Assembly: GCA_900542505.1 (NCBI GenBank)
Contig: UQNV01000002.1
Location: forward strand, 1-64,000
Length of the DNA stretch: 64,000 nt
Source: an uncultured Alistipes sp.
Lineage (GTDB): Bacteria; Bacteroidota; Bacteroidia; Bacteroidales; Rikenellaceae
Reading direction: 5' to 3'
Part shown: piece by piece, positions 53,575 to 62,785 of the stretch
How the letters are laid out: each line of letters begins with the position of its first letter
How positions within the stretch are numbered: the stretch's first letter is position 1
Notes under the pieces: model-generated
What the model was told of the DNA's origin: nothing
Database searches by the model: none
The model's input: the letters and a program-made list of their open reading frames with translations, nothing else
Translations under genes and position numbers: made by a program

Positions 53575-54798
53575 TCAGGCCTTCCGCTCCGCGTAGTAGG
53601 AGCTGTCGAGCCCCAGCGCAAAACCGGAGCGCCAGCACCATGCCGCAACGGCAAGCAAGGCGGCAACGGCAGCGGCAAAGAGGAACGGGAAGCGGTCGCC
53701 GGCAAGACGCGAGAGGTGGAAAAGCCGCCCGAGCGGGTCCATCACGAAGGGACAGACGACAACGGCCAGATAGTTCATCGACATGACCAGCGAAAGGGCC
53801 AGCGTCGACAGCCGCGGAGGGCCGACGATGGCCGCCTTGTCGTAAATCAACGGCTGCATGACCCCGTAACCGAACCCGGCCAGCAGACATCCCAGCGCCA
53901 TCATCGTCCGGCTGCCGAAACACCCCACGCAGGCCAGCCCGACGGCGATGAGCAGCAGCGAAACGACGTTGACCCGCTGCCGGAGCATCCGGATGATGCG
54001 GGCGAGCAGGAATCCGGGCAGCATGATGGCCAGGAAGAAGAGCGAGATGAGCAGCCCCGAGAACGAGGCATCGAGCCCGCGCGCATCGACCAGGAACGAC
54101 GCATAGTAGGTCACCGTCAGCACCAGAAAGGTGATGGCGAAGTAGAGCGCCATCACGCCGGCCAGTTTGCCGCGGTCGATGGTCTTGTGCCTGAGCTGGT
54201 CACTCTGCGGCGGTTCGGCAGCCGACGGCGTGCGGCGAAGCAGGAAAACGGCCATGAGCGAGACGCCGGGCAGGGTATAGACCAGAAAGGGCAGATGCCA
54301 GTCGATGTTGGCCAGATAGCCCGCCAGCGCCGTGGCAAGCACCAGCGTCAGGTTGTTGATGGCCGAGCTGTAGCCAAGCTGCCGGACCCGGTAGTCGCCC
54401 GTGAAGTAGTCGGCCACGAGTCCCGTCGAGAAGGGAATCACCATGCCGGCGCCGATACCCAGCACCGAACTGATGACGATGAGTCCCGTCATGCTCCGCG
54501 CAAAGATGCAGGCCACGCCGCTCACGAAGAAGAGGGCGAGTCCCGCAACCAGCAGCGTGAACTTGCTGCGGTTGACAGAGATTTTGCCGGCCAGCAGCAC
54601 GAAGGGGATGACGAGCAGCGACGGAAGCGACGTGAGCATCTGTATTTCCAAATCGGTCGCATGGGGGAAGATGCGGTTCAGGTCGCCCAGGATGGGGGAG
54701 ACGGCCAGCCCCGGCAGCGAAGAGACCGCCGAGACGGACCAGATGGCGAGCAGCGCCGAGAGCGGCAGCAGCCCTTTTCCAGTCGGGATTTTCATCAT
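53575..54798 (-). CDS. MFS transporter
   Basis: 407 residues with about 12 hydrophobic helices in two halves joined by a cytoplasmic loop (RRTPSAAEPPQSDQLRHKTI). Family landmarks include the loop 2-3 region LAGKISVNRSK and helix 4-5 GIGAGMVIPFSTGLVADYFTG. Probably a proton-coupled exporter or sugar/drug transporter; no substrate can be assigned. The start has two adjacent ATG codons (54798 and 54795). It stands alone, downstream of a terminator. Confidence 0.87.
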   Translation of the reverse strand: MMKIPTGKGLLPLSALLAIWSVSAVSSLPGLAVSPILGDLNRIFPHATDLEIQMLTSLPSLLVIPFVLLAGKISVNRSKFTLLVAGLALFFVSGVACIFARSMTGLIVISSVLGIGAGMVIPFSTGLVADYFTGDYRVRQLGYSSAINNLTLVLATALAGYLANIDWHLPFLVYTLPGVSLMAVFLLRRTPSAAEPPQSDQLRHKTIDRGKLAGVMALYFAITFLVLTVTYYASFLVDARGLDASFSGLLISLFFLAIMLPGFLLARIIRMLRQRVNVVSLLLIAVGLACVGCFGSRTMMALGCLLAGFGYGVMQPLIYDKAAIVGPPRLSTLALSLVMSMNYLAVVVCPFVMDPLGRLFHLSRLAGDRFPFLFAAAVAALLAVAAWCWRSGFALGLDSSYYAERKA

Positions 54799-54835
54799 TC
54801 AGGGATTTTCGGCCCGTACCCGCAACTGTCATACC

Positions 54836-54872
54836 AAAAAAGCGGGAGCGGCCCCGCACAGGGCCGCTCCCG
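54836..54872 (-). terminator. Terminator of the BACON/FISUMP lipoprotein gene
   Basis: A 12-bp perfect stem CGGGAGCGGCCC (54843-54854) with GGGCCGCTCCCG (54861-54872). On the minus strand it is followed by T residues (54841-54836). Confidence 0.85.
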
Positions 54873-54911
54873 TCATATCGCATGCCGCTCCTGCGGGGCG
54901 GACTGACCGCG

Positions 54912-56357
54912 CTACTCCTTCACGCAGCGCACCGTCATACCGTTGGCGCGATAGTGGGCCACCGAGGGAACCACGGCGCTCGACGCCACATCCTGCTTGT
55001 TGAAATAGAAGTAGAAAGCTGCCGATTTCGTATCCGTCAGCGCATCCGAAGTCCAGTAAAGGCCCTCCCAGGGCTGTGCCTCGAGCGCCCCGTTGCGCGA
55101 CTCGGGCAGGGGGTTGTAGACATTCTGGAACTTGCCGTCGGTATAGACGCGGCGTCCCGCACCCATGAAGAGCGTCGTTGCGCTGCCGTCGGTCAGCTCC
55201 CAGCCGTACTTCTCCTCATAATCGGAAGCCGCACCCGACTTGTCGGCAATCGTCAGCCCGGCAAAGGCGTCGGACGAAGGCACCCGCCAGCCCTTCGGGC
55301 AGGGGTCGTTCACGCTCTTCGCCGAGGAGCTCCACAGTGCATCGGAGTGCGACGCATAGAGCCAGTCGTAACGCGACTCCTCGACACCGAGCAGGAAGCT
55401 GAGCGGATGGGCCGCCGCATATTCGGCCGTACCCTTCGACGCGTCCGTCTCGTCGAACGAGTTGTAAACGCGCTTCGAATCACCGTCGTACATCGCCTCG
55501 CTGCTGCCCATCGAGAAGTTGTATTCGCTCGGACCGATGAAGGGCTCCTTGCGGCCCCACTGGTAGTAGAGGCCGTACGACTCGAGGATTTCGTCCGTCG
55601 TCGAGTTGGCGTTGTTCATGGCTCCGAGGTTGCAGCCCATGACCGTCGTGCCGTTGGCAAGGGTGACTGCCTTGCCTGCGGGGTCGAAATCGGTAATCCA
55701 GAGGTGCCACGTCCAGAGCAACGAGCCGGCGGCATCGTAGGCGCCGAGCAGGACGTTGCCCGTCTCGATTTTCGAATCGTCGTCTTCATTGGCTCCGACA
55801 TAGAAGCTGACCTTGCCGTCGCGCAGATTGAGGTACTGCAGCAGGCCGGTGGTCGTCTGCCAGACAATCTTCACCTCTGCCGTAGGCATCGTCTCGGAAC
55901 TCTCGCCGCGCCGCGTAGCGTCGAACGAATAGTTGGTGTTCGGCTGCGTCAGCACGAAACAGTTGGACTGCTCGGCCGAAAGGTCCTTCGTGGAGGCTAT
56001 CGCCACATAGAGCGTCGCCGATACATTGGCGCCCTCGACCGAATGGCCCGTCAGAATGAGATTGCCCGATTCGACATGCTCCTCGTCGATGACCGAAGGT
56101 GCGGTTACGCGCAGCGTTCCCGTCGCCAGGTCGGGTTCGGCCTCCCAACCTCCGGGAAGATTGGCAATCGAGATGGAGCTCACGCCCGATGCGGTGAATC
56201 CCACCGTTTCGGTTGCTCCGAGTTCCTCGACGAAGAGTGCCGACTGATTGAGTTTCAGACGACCCGAGCTATCATCCTTGCTGCAAGATACGGACAGCGT
56301 CGCCGCAACGGCGAACATCAGAACCAGCCGGATGCTCCGGCCGAAAAAATCCTTCAT
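54912..56357 (-). CDS. Surface lipoprotein with BACON-like and FISUMP-like domains
   Basis: 481 residues. A lipoprotein signal (LVLMFAVAATLSVSC, followed by SKDDS) suggests outer-membrane or surface export. Residues about 35-120 resemble a BACON-type beta-sandwich (LFVEELGATETVGFTASG). The second half contains the FISUMP-like landmark DPCPKGWRVPSSDAFAGL and the closing TVRCVKE. Such proteins in Bacteroidales are often fimbria-tip or glycan-associated. Function here is unproven. The ATG at 56357 gives the lipoprotein signal; an alternative is 56375. Confidence 0.75.
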   Translation of the reverse strand: MKDFFGRSIRLVLMFAVAATLSVSCSKDDSSGRLKLNQSALFVEELGATETVGFTASGVSSISIANLPGGWEAEPDLATGTLRVTAPSVIDEEHVESGNLILTGHSVEGANVSATLYVAIASTKDLSAEQSNCFVLTQPNTNYSFDATRRGESSETMPTAEVKIVWQTTTGLLQYLNLRDGKVSFYVGANEDDDSKIETGNVLLGAYDAAGSLLWTWHLWITDFDPAGKAVTLANGTTVMGCNLGAMNNANSTTDEILESYGLYYQWGRKEPFIGPSEYNFSMGSSEAMYDGDSKRVYNSFDETDASKGTAEYAAAHPLSFLLGVEESRYDWLYASHSDALWSSSAKSVNDPCPKGWRVPSSDAFAGLTIADKSGAASDYEEKYGWELTDGSATTLFMGAGRRVYTDGKFQNVYNPLPESRNGALEAQPWEGLYWTSDALTDTKSAAFYFYFNKQDVASSAVVPSVAHYRANGMTVRCVKE

Positions 56358-56397
56358 ATGCGTCGAAAATATCATTTTTCCAGTTCGAGAATTCGTG

Positions 56398-56405
56398 CAA
56401 AGATA
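56398..56405 (-). promoter_or_regulatory. Putative -7 element of the lipoprotein gene
   Basis: The minus strand reads TATCTTTG, about 41 bp before the ATG. It rules out the upstream in-frame start at 56450. Confidence 0.5.
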
Positions 56406-56502
56406 CCAAAAAGCGGCGTATTTCCTACTGCCCGTCCCGAGAATTTGCATTCGGGAACAATTATTGCCGCCTCTCTTCTAACGAATTCCAAAACTTCATA
56501 GT

Positions 56503-57285
56503 ATGTCGGACAACAAATTTGAACCATCCGAAGCGGCCGCACCGGGCCGTTACCGAATCACCATCACCGAAAAGGGGCCCTATCTGGTCTACGGACGACC
56601 GTCCCTGACCATCGAACGCATCCGGCTCGGTCCGCGGGACGCAGGCCCCGGATTCGAGACCGGAGCACACTTCGAGATGCGGACCGACCCCACGGCACTC
56701 TGCCGCTGCGGCGCTTCGCACCGCAAGCCCTATTGCGACGGTACGCATGCCTCGACAGCCTGGGACCCGACCCTCACCGCACCGCTGCAACCCACAACGG
56801 CGGGGCGCGAGGTGGTCGAAGGCGCCACGCTGACGCTCGAGGACCATCCGCGCAGGTGCACGCAGGCCCGTTTTTGCCAGGCCGAGGGCGATGTACGCTC
56901 GCTTGTCGGGCGCTCGTCCGACCCCGATGCGCGCCAGCGGGCCATTCACGAGGCGGGGCTCTGTCCCGGAGGGCGCCTCACGGCCCGCGACCGGCAAAGC
57001 GGCGAGGCGTTCGAAATCCGCTACGAACCGAGCCTCGGACTCATCGAGGCTCCCGCAGCCGGTGTGAGCGGCGGATTGTGGCTCCGCGGCGGCATCCCCT
57101 TCGGACGCGAGGACGGCCGCACCTATGCCACCCGCAACCGGGTCGTTCTCTGCCGCTGCGGACGTTCGGCCGACAAACCCTTCTGCGACGGCACACACGC
57201 CACCGTCAAATGGCACGACGGACTGGACGAAGCAACGGCCGCACCGGAACGGACGGCCGCCCCGGCCGCCGGAGCAAAGCGGTAA
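56503..57285 (+). CDS. Double-CDGSH iron-sulfur protein
   Basis: 260 residues with two CDGSH zinc-finger-like 2Fe-2S motifs: CRCGASHRKPYCDGTH (Cys67, Cys69, Cys78, His82) and CRCGRSADKPFCDGTH (Cys217, Cys219, Cys228, His232). Each has the 3-Cys/1-His ligand set. Between them lies a domain with Cys119, Cys125 and Cys154, similar to the divergent Fer4-type domain (DUF1271) that often accompanies CDGSH. Two redox-active, pH-sensitive clusters plus a possible third make an electron-transfer or redox-sensing role likely. The C-terminus is Ala/Pro-rich. Divergent from the lipoprotein gene; its 5' region has no clear TAnnTTTG box. Confidence 0.88.
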   Translation: MSDNKFEPSEAAAPGRYRITITEKGPYLVYGRPSLTIERIRLGPRDAGPGFETGAHFEMRTDPTALCRCGASHRKPYCDGTHASTAWDPTLTAPLQPTTAGREVVEGATLTLEDHPRRCTQARFCQAEGDVRSLVGRSSDPDARQRAIHEAGLCPGGRLTARDRQSGEAFEIRYEPSLGLIEAPAAGVSGGLWLRGGIPFGREDGRTYATRNRVVLCRCGRSADKPFCDGTHATVKWHDGLDEATAAPERTAAPAAGAKR

Positions 57286-57361
57286 CGCCGCCCTCCGCTG
57301 CCGGCAGGCTCCGGAACCGGCCTCCGGCGCAACGACCCGGCAATCAGGCTCATACGCCACG

Positions 57362-57406
57362 AAAAAGCGCCGGGCGGATGATTGGATTCATCCGCCCGGC
57401 GCTTTT
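57362..57406. terminator. Bidirectional terminator between CDGSH and floA genes
   Basis: GCGCCGGGCGGATGA (57367-57381) pairs with TCATCCGCCCGGCGC (57388-57402), 15 bp perfect. An A run on the left and TTTT on the right serve both convergent transcripts. Confidence 0.9.
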
Positions 57407-57459
57407 CTTCCGGTCATCGCAACGGCGGAAAACCCGCCCGGATGACCGCTCACGAAGTG

Positions 57460-58434
57460 CTATTTCTTCGCTTCGGGCCGCGCAATCGTCTCCCGCATGG
57501 CGGTGTCGGCCATCACGTTCTTCATCTTGTAGTAATCCATGATGCCCAGGTTACCGTTGCGAAACGCCTCGGCCATGGCCAGCGGCACCTCAGCCTCGGC
57601 CAGAATCACCTTGGCGCGCGCCTCCTGCGCCTTGGCCTTGTTCTCCTGCTCGAGCGCCACGGCCATCGCACGACGCTCCTCGGCCTTGGCCTGGGCGATA
57701 TTCTTGTCGGCCTCGGCCTGGTCCATCTGAAGCTGTGCGCCGATATTTTTGCCCACATCGATGTCGGCGATATCAATCGAGAGAATCTCGAATGCCGTAC
57801 CGGCATCGAGTCCCTTGCCCAGCACCACGCGCGAGATGGAGTCGGGATTCTCGAGCACAATCTTGTGGGTCTCGGCCGAGCCGATGGAGGAGACGATTCC
57901 CTCGCCCACACGGGCCAGCACCGTCTCTTCGCCGGCGCCGCCGACCAGCTGCTTGATGTTGGCACGCACGGTCACGCGCGCCTTGGCGATAAGCTGGATA
58001 CCGTCCTTGGCCACCGCAGCGACGGGCGGCGTGTTGATGACCTTCGGGTTGACCGACATCTGCACCGCCTCGAAAACGTCGCGACCCGCCAGGTCGATGG
58101 CCGTCGCCATCTTGAAGTCGAGCAGGATGTTGGCCTTCTGGGCCGAGACGAGCGCATGCACGACGTTCGTCACGTTGCCGCCGGCCAGATAGTGCGCTTC
58201 GAGTTCGTTGGGGTCGAGGTGAAGCCCCGCCTTCGTACCCTCAATCATCGAGGAGACGATGGTCGAGGGGGGCACCTTGCGCCAGCGCATCAGAATCAGC
58301 TGGAGCAGGCTGATACGGACCCCCGACACCAGTGCCGAGAACCACAGCCCCACGGGAATGAAGTAGAAGACCAGCCAGACGGCCAGCAGCGAGACAAATA
58401 CGATAAGGACGATGATGCCCGATTGCAAATCCAT
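57460..58434 (-). CDS. floA: Flotillin-like protein FloA
   Basis: 324 residues. A short N-terminal hydrophobic hairpin ([21 protein letters not shown]) is followed by the SPFH/flotillin core ([41 protein letters not shown]). A coiled-coil EA-rich segment comes next ([18 protein letters not shown]). It matches bacterial FloA (YqfA), which scaffolds functional membrane microdomains and influences membrane fluidity. It sits 19 bp after the NfeD gene, its classical partner. Last gene of the five-gene operon. Confidence 0.94.
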   Translation of the reverse strand: MDLQSGIIVLIVFVSLLAVWLVFYFIPVGLWFSALVSGVRISLLQLILMRWRKVPPSTIVSSMIEGTKAGLHLDPNELEAHYLAGGNVTNVVHALVSAQKANILLDFKMATAIDLAGRDVFEAVQMSVNPKVINTPPVAAVAKDGIQLIAKARVTVRANIKQLVGGAGEETVLARVGEGIVSSIGSAETHKIVLENPDSISRVVLGKGLDAGTAFEILSIDIADIDVGKNIGAQLQMDQAEADKNIAQAKAEERRAMAVALEQENKAKAQEARAKVILAEAEVPLAMAEAFRNGNLGIMDYYKMKNVMADTAMRETIARPEAKK

Positions 58435-58453
58435 GGTCAGTAGGGTTTATTGG

Positions 58454-58921
58454 TTATTTGTTTTCGACAGGTTTGACGATGACGCTGAAGTTCTCGAAGC
58501 CGACCACTTCGACCTCCGTCCGGGGGTCGACATAGGCATCGAGCGACTTGGCCTCGTAGAGTTCGCCGCCGATTTCGACGCGGCCCATGGGCGAGAGACG
58601 CGACACGGTCACGCCGCGCTCGCCCGTACGCACGCGGGTCTGGGGCGACGGCATGCTCGACGAATCGATTTTCTGACGCAGCGAAAAGCGCTGCCAGGTC
58701 TTGGCGCGCAGCGACAGCACCGTCACCACGAGCGACAGCACGACGACCAGCGCAACCACCGCGATGCCCGTCGGCGTATCGTGGTAGCGGAAGGCGAGGT
58801 AGATGGCGCTGCCGTCGCAGACAAGCGCCAGCAATGCACCGACCGATACGCCCGGCAGCAGCACGATTTCCGCGACGAGGAACAGCAGTCCCAGCAGGAT
58901 GAGCAGAATGATGTAAAACAT
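58454..58921 (-). CDS. NfeD-family membrane protein
   Basis: 155 residues. Two or three hydrophobic segments at the N-terminus (FYIILLILLGLLFLVAEIVLLPG, GIAVVALVVVLSLVVTVLSL) followed by an OB-fold NfeD domain (GERGVTVSRLSPMGRVEIGGELYEAKS, ending FSVIVKPVENK). It is the short form without the ClpP-like protease domain. It partners with FloA in membrane microdomains; 19 bp upstream of floA and in the same operon. Confidence 0.9.
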   Translation of the reverse strand: MFYIILLILLGLLFLVAEIVLLPGVSVGALLALVCDGSAIYLAFRYHDTPTGIAVVALVVVLSLVVTVLSLRAKTWQRFSLRQKIDSSSMPSPQTRVRTGERGVTVSRLSPMGRVEIGGELYEAKSLDAYVDPRTEVEVVGFENFSVIVKPVENK

Positions 58922-58959
58922 GGCGTACGTGGGGTTGTTTCCGCTATAAAGTTAATGTA

Positions 58960-60495
58960 TTATTCCGGTTGTGCGGCAATTTCGACCACTTTTATTTCGA
59001 GCGCATGGTCCGCAGCGGCGACCGCTTCGGCAACACGGTCGGCTTCGGCCCGGTCTTCGAACGTTCCCACGACGAAGAGTTGCTGCCCGACGCGCGACAG
59101 TTCGCGTTCGCCCGCCGTCGAGGCAATCGCCTCCTTGACCGGATCGGGCAGTACGGGAAGACCCGCTATTTCGACCCGGTAGGTCACGGCCGGCTCGGGG
59201 TCACGGGCAAGATTGCGGTAAACGCCGTCGTTCCAGACGACGATTTCGGGGCGCAGGAATCCATGCTCCTTGAGCTGTTTCTGCGCAGCCTCGGCCTCGG
59301 TCCGCGTGGCGAAACCTCCCGCATAGTAGCACCATTTACCCTCATCGTTGACCAGATAGAAGAGCGGCTCGGCACCCCGGAAGGTCGAGACGGCCCGCTT
59401 GGTGTTGAACGTTCCGAGCAGGATGCGGTAGATGGTCCCCTTGGCATAGACCGGGCACTCGGGGATGGGATTCTTGTAGGTATACCTCGGCGTCGAAGAG
59501 AAGGCGATGCTGTCGTAGTCGAGGAAATAGCGTTCGCGCAACTCGACCTTGGGCAGTTCGAATTCGGCCCCGTTGAGCCGCAGGCCGGCCTGACGGAGCG
59601 AATCGCGTGCAGCAGTCAGCCCGAGGGCATCGGCCACCGAAATCTCGTAATCGAGCAGCACCTCCTTGCGCAGGAAGTAGTCGACCACCTCGTCCGATTG
59701 GGTCATTCCCCGGAGTGCGGCCAGACGGCGCGTTGCCTTGGCCAGAAGCTCCTCTTCGCGCGCCAGCTCCTCCTCGCGGCCCAATATCTCGAGCACGTAG
59801 GCGTAGGCGTAGGACTTGTTGTCGAAGATGTAGTTCCAGCAGCGGGCAATCGAATCGGCCAGCGTCCGGTTGAGCTGCTGCAACGCCGTGCAGCGCTCGT
59901 AGATTGCCGTCGCCTCCTCCTGGGTCTGGACCTGCTCGTAGGCTCGGGCCGAGTCGGCCAGCGCCCGGTAGTTCTCGAAATAGCGGCGGACATCCTCGGC
60001 TACGCGGTACTCATCCCTCTGCGCACTCCGCAGCGCGGTATAATCGGTTTCGGGAAGCTGCTCCCGGAAGTAGGGGCAGTCGACCAGATAGCGCACCTGG
60101 GGGCTCTTGACCGAGGGTTCGTCGGCCGGGCCTTCGGTCGCCGGCGCCGAACCGAGATTGGAAAGCACCCACTCCTGTTCGATTGTGTTGATGCGGTCGA
60201 TGAGACGGCCCTTCGCGTTGCGGATTTCGAAAATCTGCCCCTCGAGCTGCAGAATATGCTGCGAGCGCTCGGCCCGTCCCTCGGGCTCCTCGCGCAACAG
60301 CTGCCGCTCCTGCTCGATGACCCGGTTCACCGAATCCTCGCGAAACTGCAGCCGGGCATCCTCGCGCAGCAGGGACATGTACTCCCCGTTGCCCTCAAGA
60401 CCGGCAATACGCGGCGCTATATCCTGTGCACGAAGCGTTCCAGCCGCACACAGCAGCACCACAAAGAATGTGTATCTGAACATTTTACGCATCAT
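58960..60495 (-). CDS. SPOR-like periplasmic coiled-coil protein
   Basis: 511 residues. Signal peptide (FRYTFFVVLLCAAGTLRA), then a long charged helical region (about 25-290, many E/R/Q and a coiled-coil pattern). The C-terminal half has two SPOR-like segments (YRILLGTFNTKRAVSTFRGA through GKWCYYAGGFATRTEAEAAQ, and VEIAGLPVLPD onward). SPOR domains bind denuded peptidoglycan glycans at division sites. The ATG shares one base with the trkH stop (TAATG, 60495), fixing the start; a second ATG follows at 60492. Role between a potassium channel and NfeD/FloA is unknown. Confidence 0.72.
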   Translation of the reverse strand: MMRKMFRYTFFVVLLCAAGTLRAQDIAPRIAGLEGNGEYMSLLREDARLQFREDSVNRVIEQERQLLREEPEGRAERSQHILQLEGQIFEIRNAKGRLIDRINTIEQEWVLSNLGSAPATEGPADEPSVKSPQVRYLVDCPYFREQLPETDYTALRSAQRDEYRVAEDVRRYFENYRALADSARAYEQVQTQEEATAIYERCTALQQLNRTLADSIARCWNYIFDNKSYAYAYVLEILGREEELAREEELLAKATRRLAALRGMTQSDEVVDYFLRKEVLLDYEISVADALGLTAARDSLRQAGLRLNGAEFELPKVELRERYFLDYDSIAFSSTPRYTYKNPIPECPVYAKGTIYRILLGTFNTKRAVSTFRGAEPLFYLVNDEGKWCYYAGGFATRTEAEAAQKQLKEHGFLRPEIVVWNDGVYRNLARDPEPAVTYRVEIAGLPVLPDPVKEAIASTAGERELSRVGQQLFVVGTFEDRAEADRVAEAVAAADHALEIKVVEIAAQPE

Positions 60496-61940
60496 TATCT
60501 CCACCATCTGATAAAGAACCACTGGATTAATCCGAATATTTCGAGACGGCCCAGCAACATCAACAGCGTATTGGACACCTTGACCGCCGCAGGCAGTCCC
60601 GAATAGTTGTCAAGCGACCCCACCTCGCCGAAACCGGGTCCGACGTTGCCCAGCGAAGCCACCGACGAGGAGAAACTCGTCAACAGGTCGACGCCGCAGG
60701 CCGTGCTGAAGACCGTGCCGATGAGCAGCAGCATGAGATAGGCAAAGATGAACGTCATCACGGCGTGGAGCGTCTCGCGTTCCTGCATCACACCGTCGAG
60801 CTTGAAGCGAATCACCGCATTGGGATGCTGCTGCTGACGGAGCTGCGCCCGCATCATCTTCAGCGCCAGCACCAGACGGTTCACCTTGATACCTCCAGCC
60901 GTGGAGCCCGCACAGGCACACACTATCGAACCGAACATGAGCATGATGATGGCGAACGAGGTCCACGTATTGGAGTCGGCCGTGGCGAAACCCGTCGTCG
61001 AAGCGACCGACACGAACTGGAAGCAGGCATGGCGGAACGACGCCCCGAGCGTGGGGTAGAGCTCCGCCGCATAGAGGCTCACGGCGATGGCCAGGCTGCA
61101 GAAGAGGAGCATCCCGACGTAGAAACGCGTCACCTCCGAACGGAACAGGTTGCTGCGCTTGCCCGTAACCGTCGCATAAATCAGTCCGAAATGCAGGCCG
61201 GCGATAGCCATCACCAGGATGAGAATCGTATCGATTGCCGGACTGTTGTAGAACAGAATGCTGGAATTCTTGGTCGAGAATCCGCTGGTCGCACAGGCCG
61301 ACATGGCGTGACAGAGCGCATCGAACCAGTTCATGCCGGCCATCTTGAGCAGCAGGGTCGCGACCGCCGTCAGCCCGACATAGACCACCAGCAGAATCTG
61401 GACAATCATCTGCGTCCGGTAACGGTAGTTGTCCTTGGCCATCGATGAGAGCTCGACGTTCGAAAGCGTCATCTTGCTGCGGCCGAGCGACGGGAGAACC
61501 AGCAGAGCGAACATCACCACGCCCATACCGCCAATCCACGTCGACGAGAAGCGCCAGAACTGCAGGCCGCGCGGCAGCACCTCGACATCGGTCAGAATCG
61601 ACGAGCCGGTGGTCGTGAAGCCCGAGACGCTTTCGAACCAGGCGTTTACCAGGCTGAACTCGCCTCCCCAAATCAGGTAGGGGAACATCCCCACCACGCA
61701 GGCCACCAGCCACGAGCCGACGACAATGCAGAAACCCTCCTTGGTGGTAATCTGTTCGGTCTTTTCGACGAAAATCAGCGGGAAGACTCCCAGCAGGGCT
61801 GTCAGCAGCGAGGAGAGCAGCAACGGATAGAACGACGAATCGACGCCGCTGACATAGGAGATTACGGCCGAAAGCAACATGAACAGCGCGATGAAAAGCA
61901 TCACGCTGCCGACATACCGCAATACGACATCTATCCGCAT
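60495..61940 (-). CDS. trkH: TrkH-type potassium uptake channel subunit
   Basis: 481 residues. Four pore repeats carry the selectivity-filter segments GFTTTGSSI, CATSGFST, ASTTGFAT and GNVGPGFG, each with its filter glycine, as in TrkH/KtrB. About 10 helices; the hydrophobic C-terminus ends FIRWWR. The ATG at 61940 (MRIDVVLRYVG) gives the family start; an open frame upstream is spurious. The cytoplasmic gating partner TrkA is not within this window. 4 bp after the membrane-sensor gene, which suggests the two are functionally linked. Confidence 0.93.
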   Translation of the reverse strand: MRIDVVLRYVGSVMLFIALFMLLSAVISYVSGVDSSFYPLLLSSLLTALLGVFPLIFVEKTEQITTKEGFCIVVGSWLVACVVGMFPYLIWGGEFSLVNAWFESVSGFTTTGSSILTDVEVLPRGLQFWRFSSTWIGGMGVVMFALLVLPSLGRSKMTLSNVELSSMAKDNYRYRTQMIVQILLVVYVGLTAVATLLLKMAGMNWFDALCHAMSACATSGFSTKNSSILFYNSPAIDTILILVMAIAGLHFGLIYATVTGKRSNLFRSEVTRFYVGMLLFCSLAIAVSLYAAELYPTLGASFRHACFQFVSVASTTGFATADSNTWTSFAIIMLMFGSIVCACAGSTAGGIKVNRLVLALKMMRAQLRQQQHPNAVIRFKLDGVMQERETLHAVMTFIFAYLMLLLIGTVFSTACGVDLLTSFSSSVASLGNVGPGFGEVGSLDNYSGLPAAVKVSNTLLMLLGRLEIFGLIQWFFIRWWR

Positions 61941-61944
61941 GGCA

Positions 61945-62748
61945 CTAAATTTTCGATTGTTTCGAGAGCGCAATGAGCGCATCGATTTTCTCCTTGAGCT
62001 GCAGCATCTCGTCCTTGAAGTCGCCCTTCGCCACAAAGGGAACCCGGTAGGCGAGGTAGTCGCCGAGCCCCTTGTTCATCTTCAACACGGGGTCGACGCA
62101 GTAGAGGTTCATGAAATAGAAGAGCATCAACACGATGGCAATCATCACCACCAGCGAGATGAGCACCGGCGTAACGGCCCGGTAGGCATTCTTCTTCATC
62201 TGCTCGGCGCGGGGGGCAAGCGAGCTCTGGGTCGAGGTCATGTAGTTCTTGATGGCCGAGGTCAGCCGTCCGTAGAGCGCTTCGTACTCGCCGTCATACC
62301 ATCCGCGGCGCAGCGAATCGGGGCCAACCGCCCCCTTGGCCGCATCGGCCGGGCTCTCCGGAGTCGCGGCCGCCCAGGCCAGATAGCTGTCCGTCAGCAG
62401 ACGCAGCTCGGTAGTGGCAAAAGCCAGCGAGTCGAGAAACGACTTCTCGAGCGCCTCGTTCTGCGCCACAAGCAGCGTATTTTCGAGACGCTCCATGCTC
62501 GCGCGGCAAAGGCTGTCGTAGGTCCGGTCGCCGAAGACCGAGAGGTGCACCAGCGCTATGTTCTGCTCATGGGCGGCATCCAGCATCTGGCGCGCCAGCT
62601 CGATGTTGCGGGCGTTGGCCTTGAGGATGTCCTCCGTATCGCGGCTCATGTGGCTGAGTTCGAGGAAGGAGACCATCCCCGAAAAGAAGAGCAGGCAGAC
62701 GATGCTCACAAAACCCGTGGTCACCCGTTTGCGCAAACCTGTCATCAT
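61945..62748 (-). CDS. Membrane protein with MCP/4HB-like sensory fold, no output domain
   Basis: 267 residues. Two membrane helices (about 12-30 and 188-212) bracket a periplasmic all-helical region (about 31-187, four-helix-bundle pattern as in the 4HB/MCP sensor family). After the second helix comes a short juxtamembrane region (CVDPVLKMNKGLGDYL) and a helix (GDFKDEMLQLKEKIDALIAL), then the stop. No kinase, methyl-accepting or cyclase domain is attached. It is the first gene of the trkH operon and could sense an envelope signal for TrkH. Two adjacent ATGs start it (62748/62745). Confidence 0.7.
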   Translation of the reverse strand: MMTGLRKRVTTGFVSIVCLLFFSGMVSFLELSHMSRDTEDILKANARNIELARQMLDAAHEQNIALVHLSVFGDRTYDSLCRASMERLENTLLVAQNEALEKSFLDSLAFATTELRLLTDSYLAWAAATPESPADAAKGAVGPDSLRRGWYDGEYEALYGRLTSAIKNYMTSTQSSLAPRAEQMKKNAYRAVTPVLISLVVMIAIVLMLFYFMNLYCVDPVLKMNKGLGDYLAYRVPFVAKGDFKDEMLQLKEKIDALIALSKQSKI

Positions 62749-62771
62749 AGATTCCAATTCATTTTTTACGG

Positions 62772-62779
62772 CAAATATA
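62772..62779 (-). promoter_or_regulatory. Putative -7 element of the sensor-trkH-SPOR-nfeD-floA operon
   Basis: The minus strand reads TATATTTG, 24 bp upstream of the first ATG, in the short gap after mtaB. It excludes the in-frame start at 62805. Confidence 0.55.
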
Positions 62780-62785
62780 CGAATT

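Noticed and set aside
50798..53596. Plus-strand frame of 932 codons opposite lepA and the acyl-CoA synthetase
   Set aside because: Antisense shadow of two unmistakable genes, with an Asp/Val/Leu/Arg composition and no domain.
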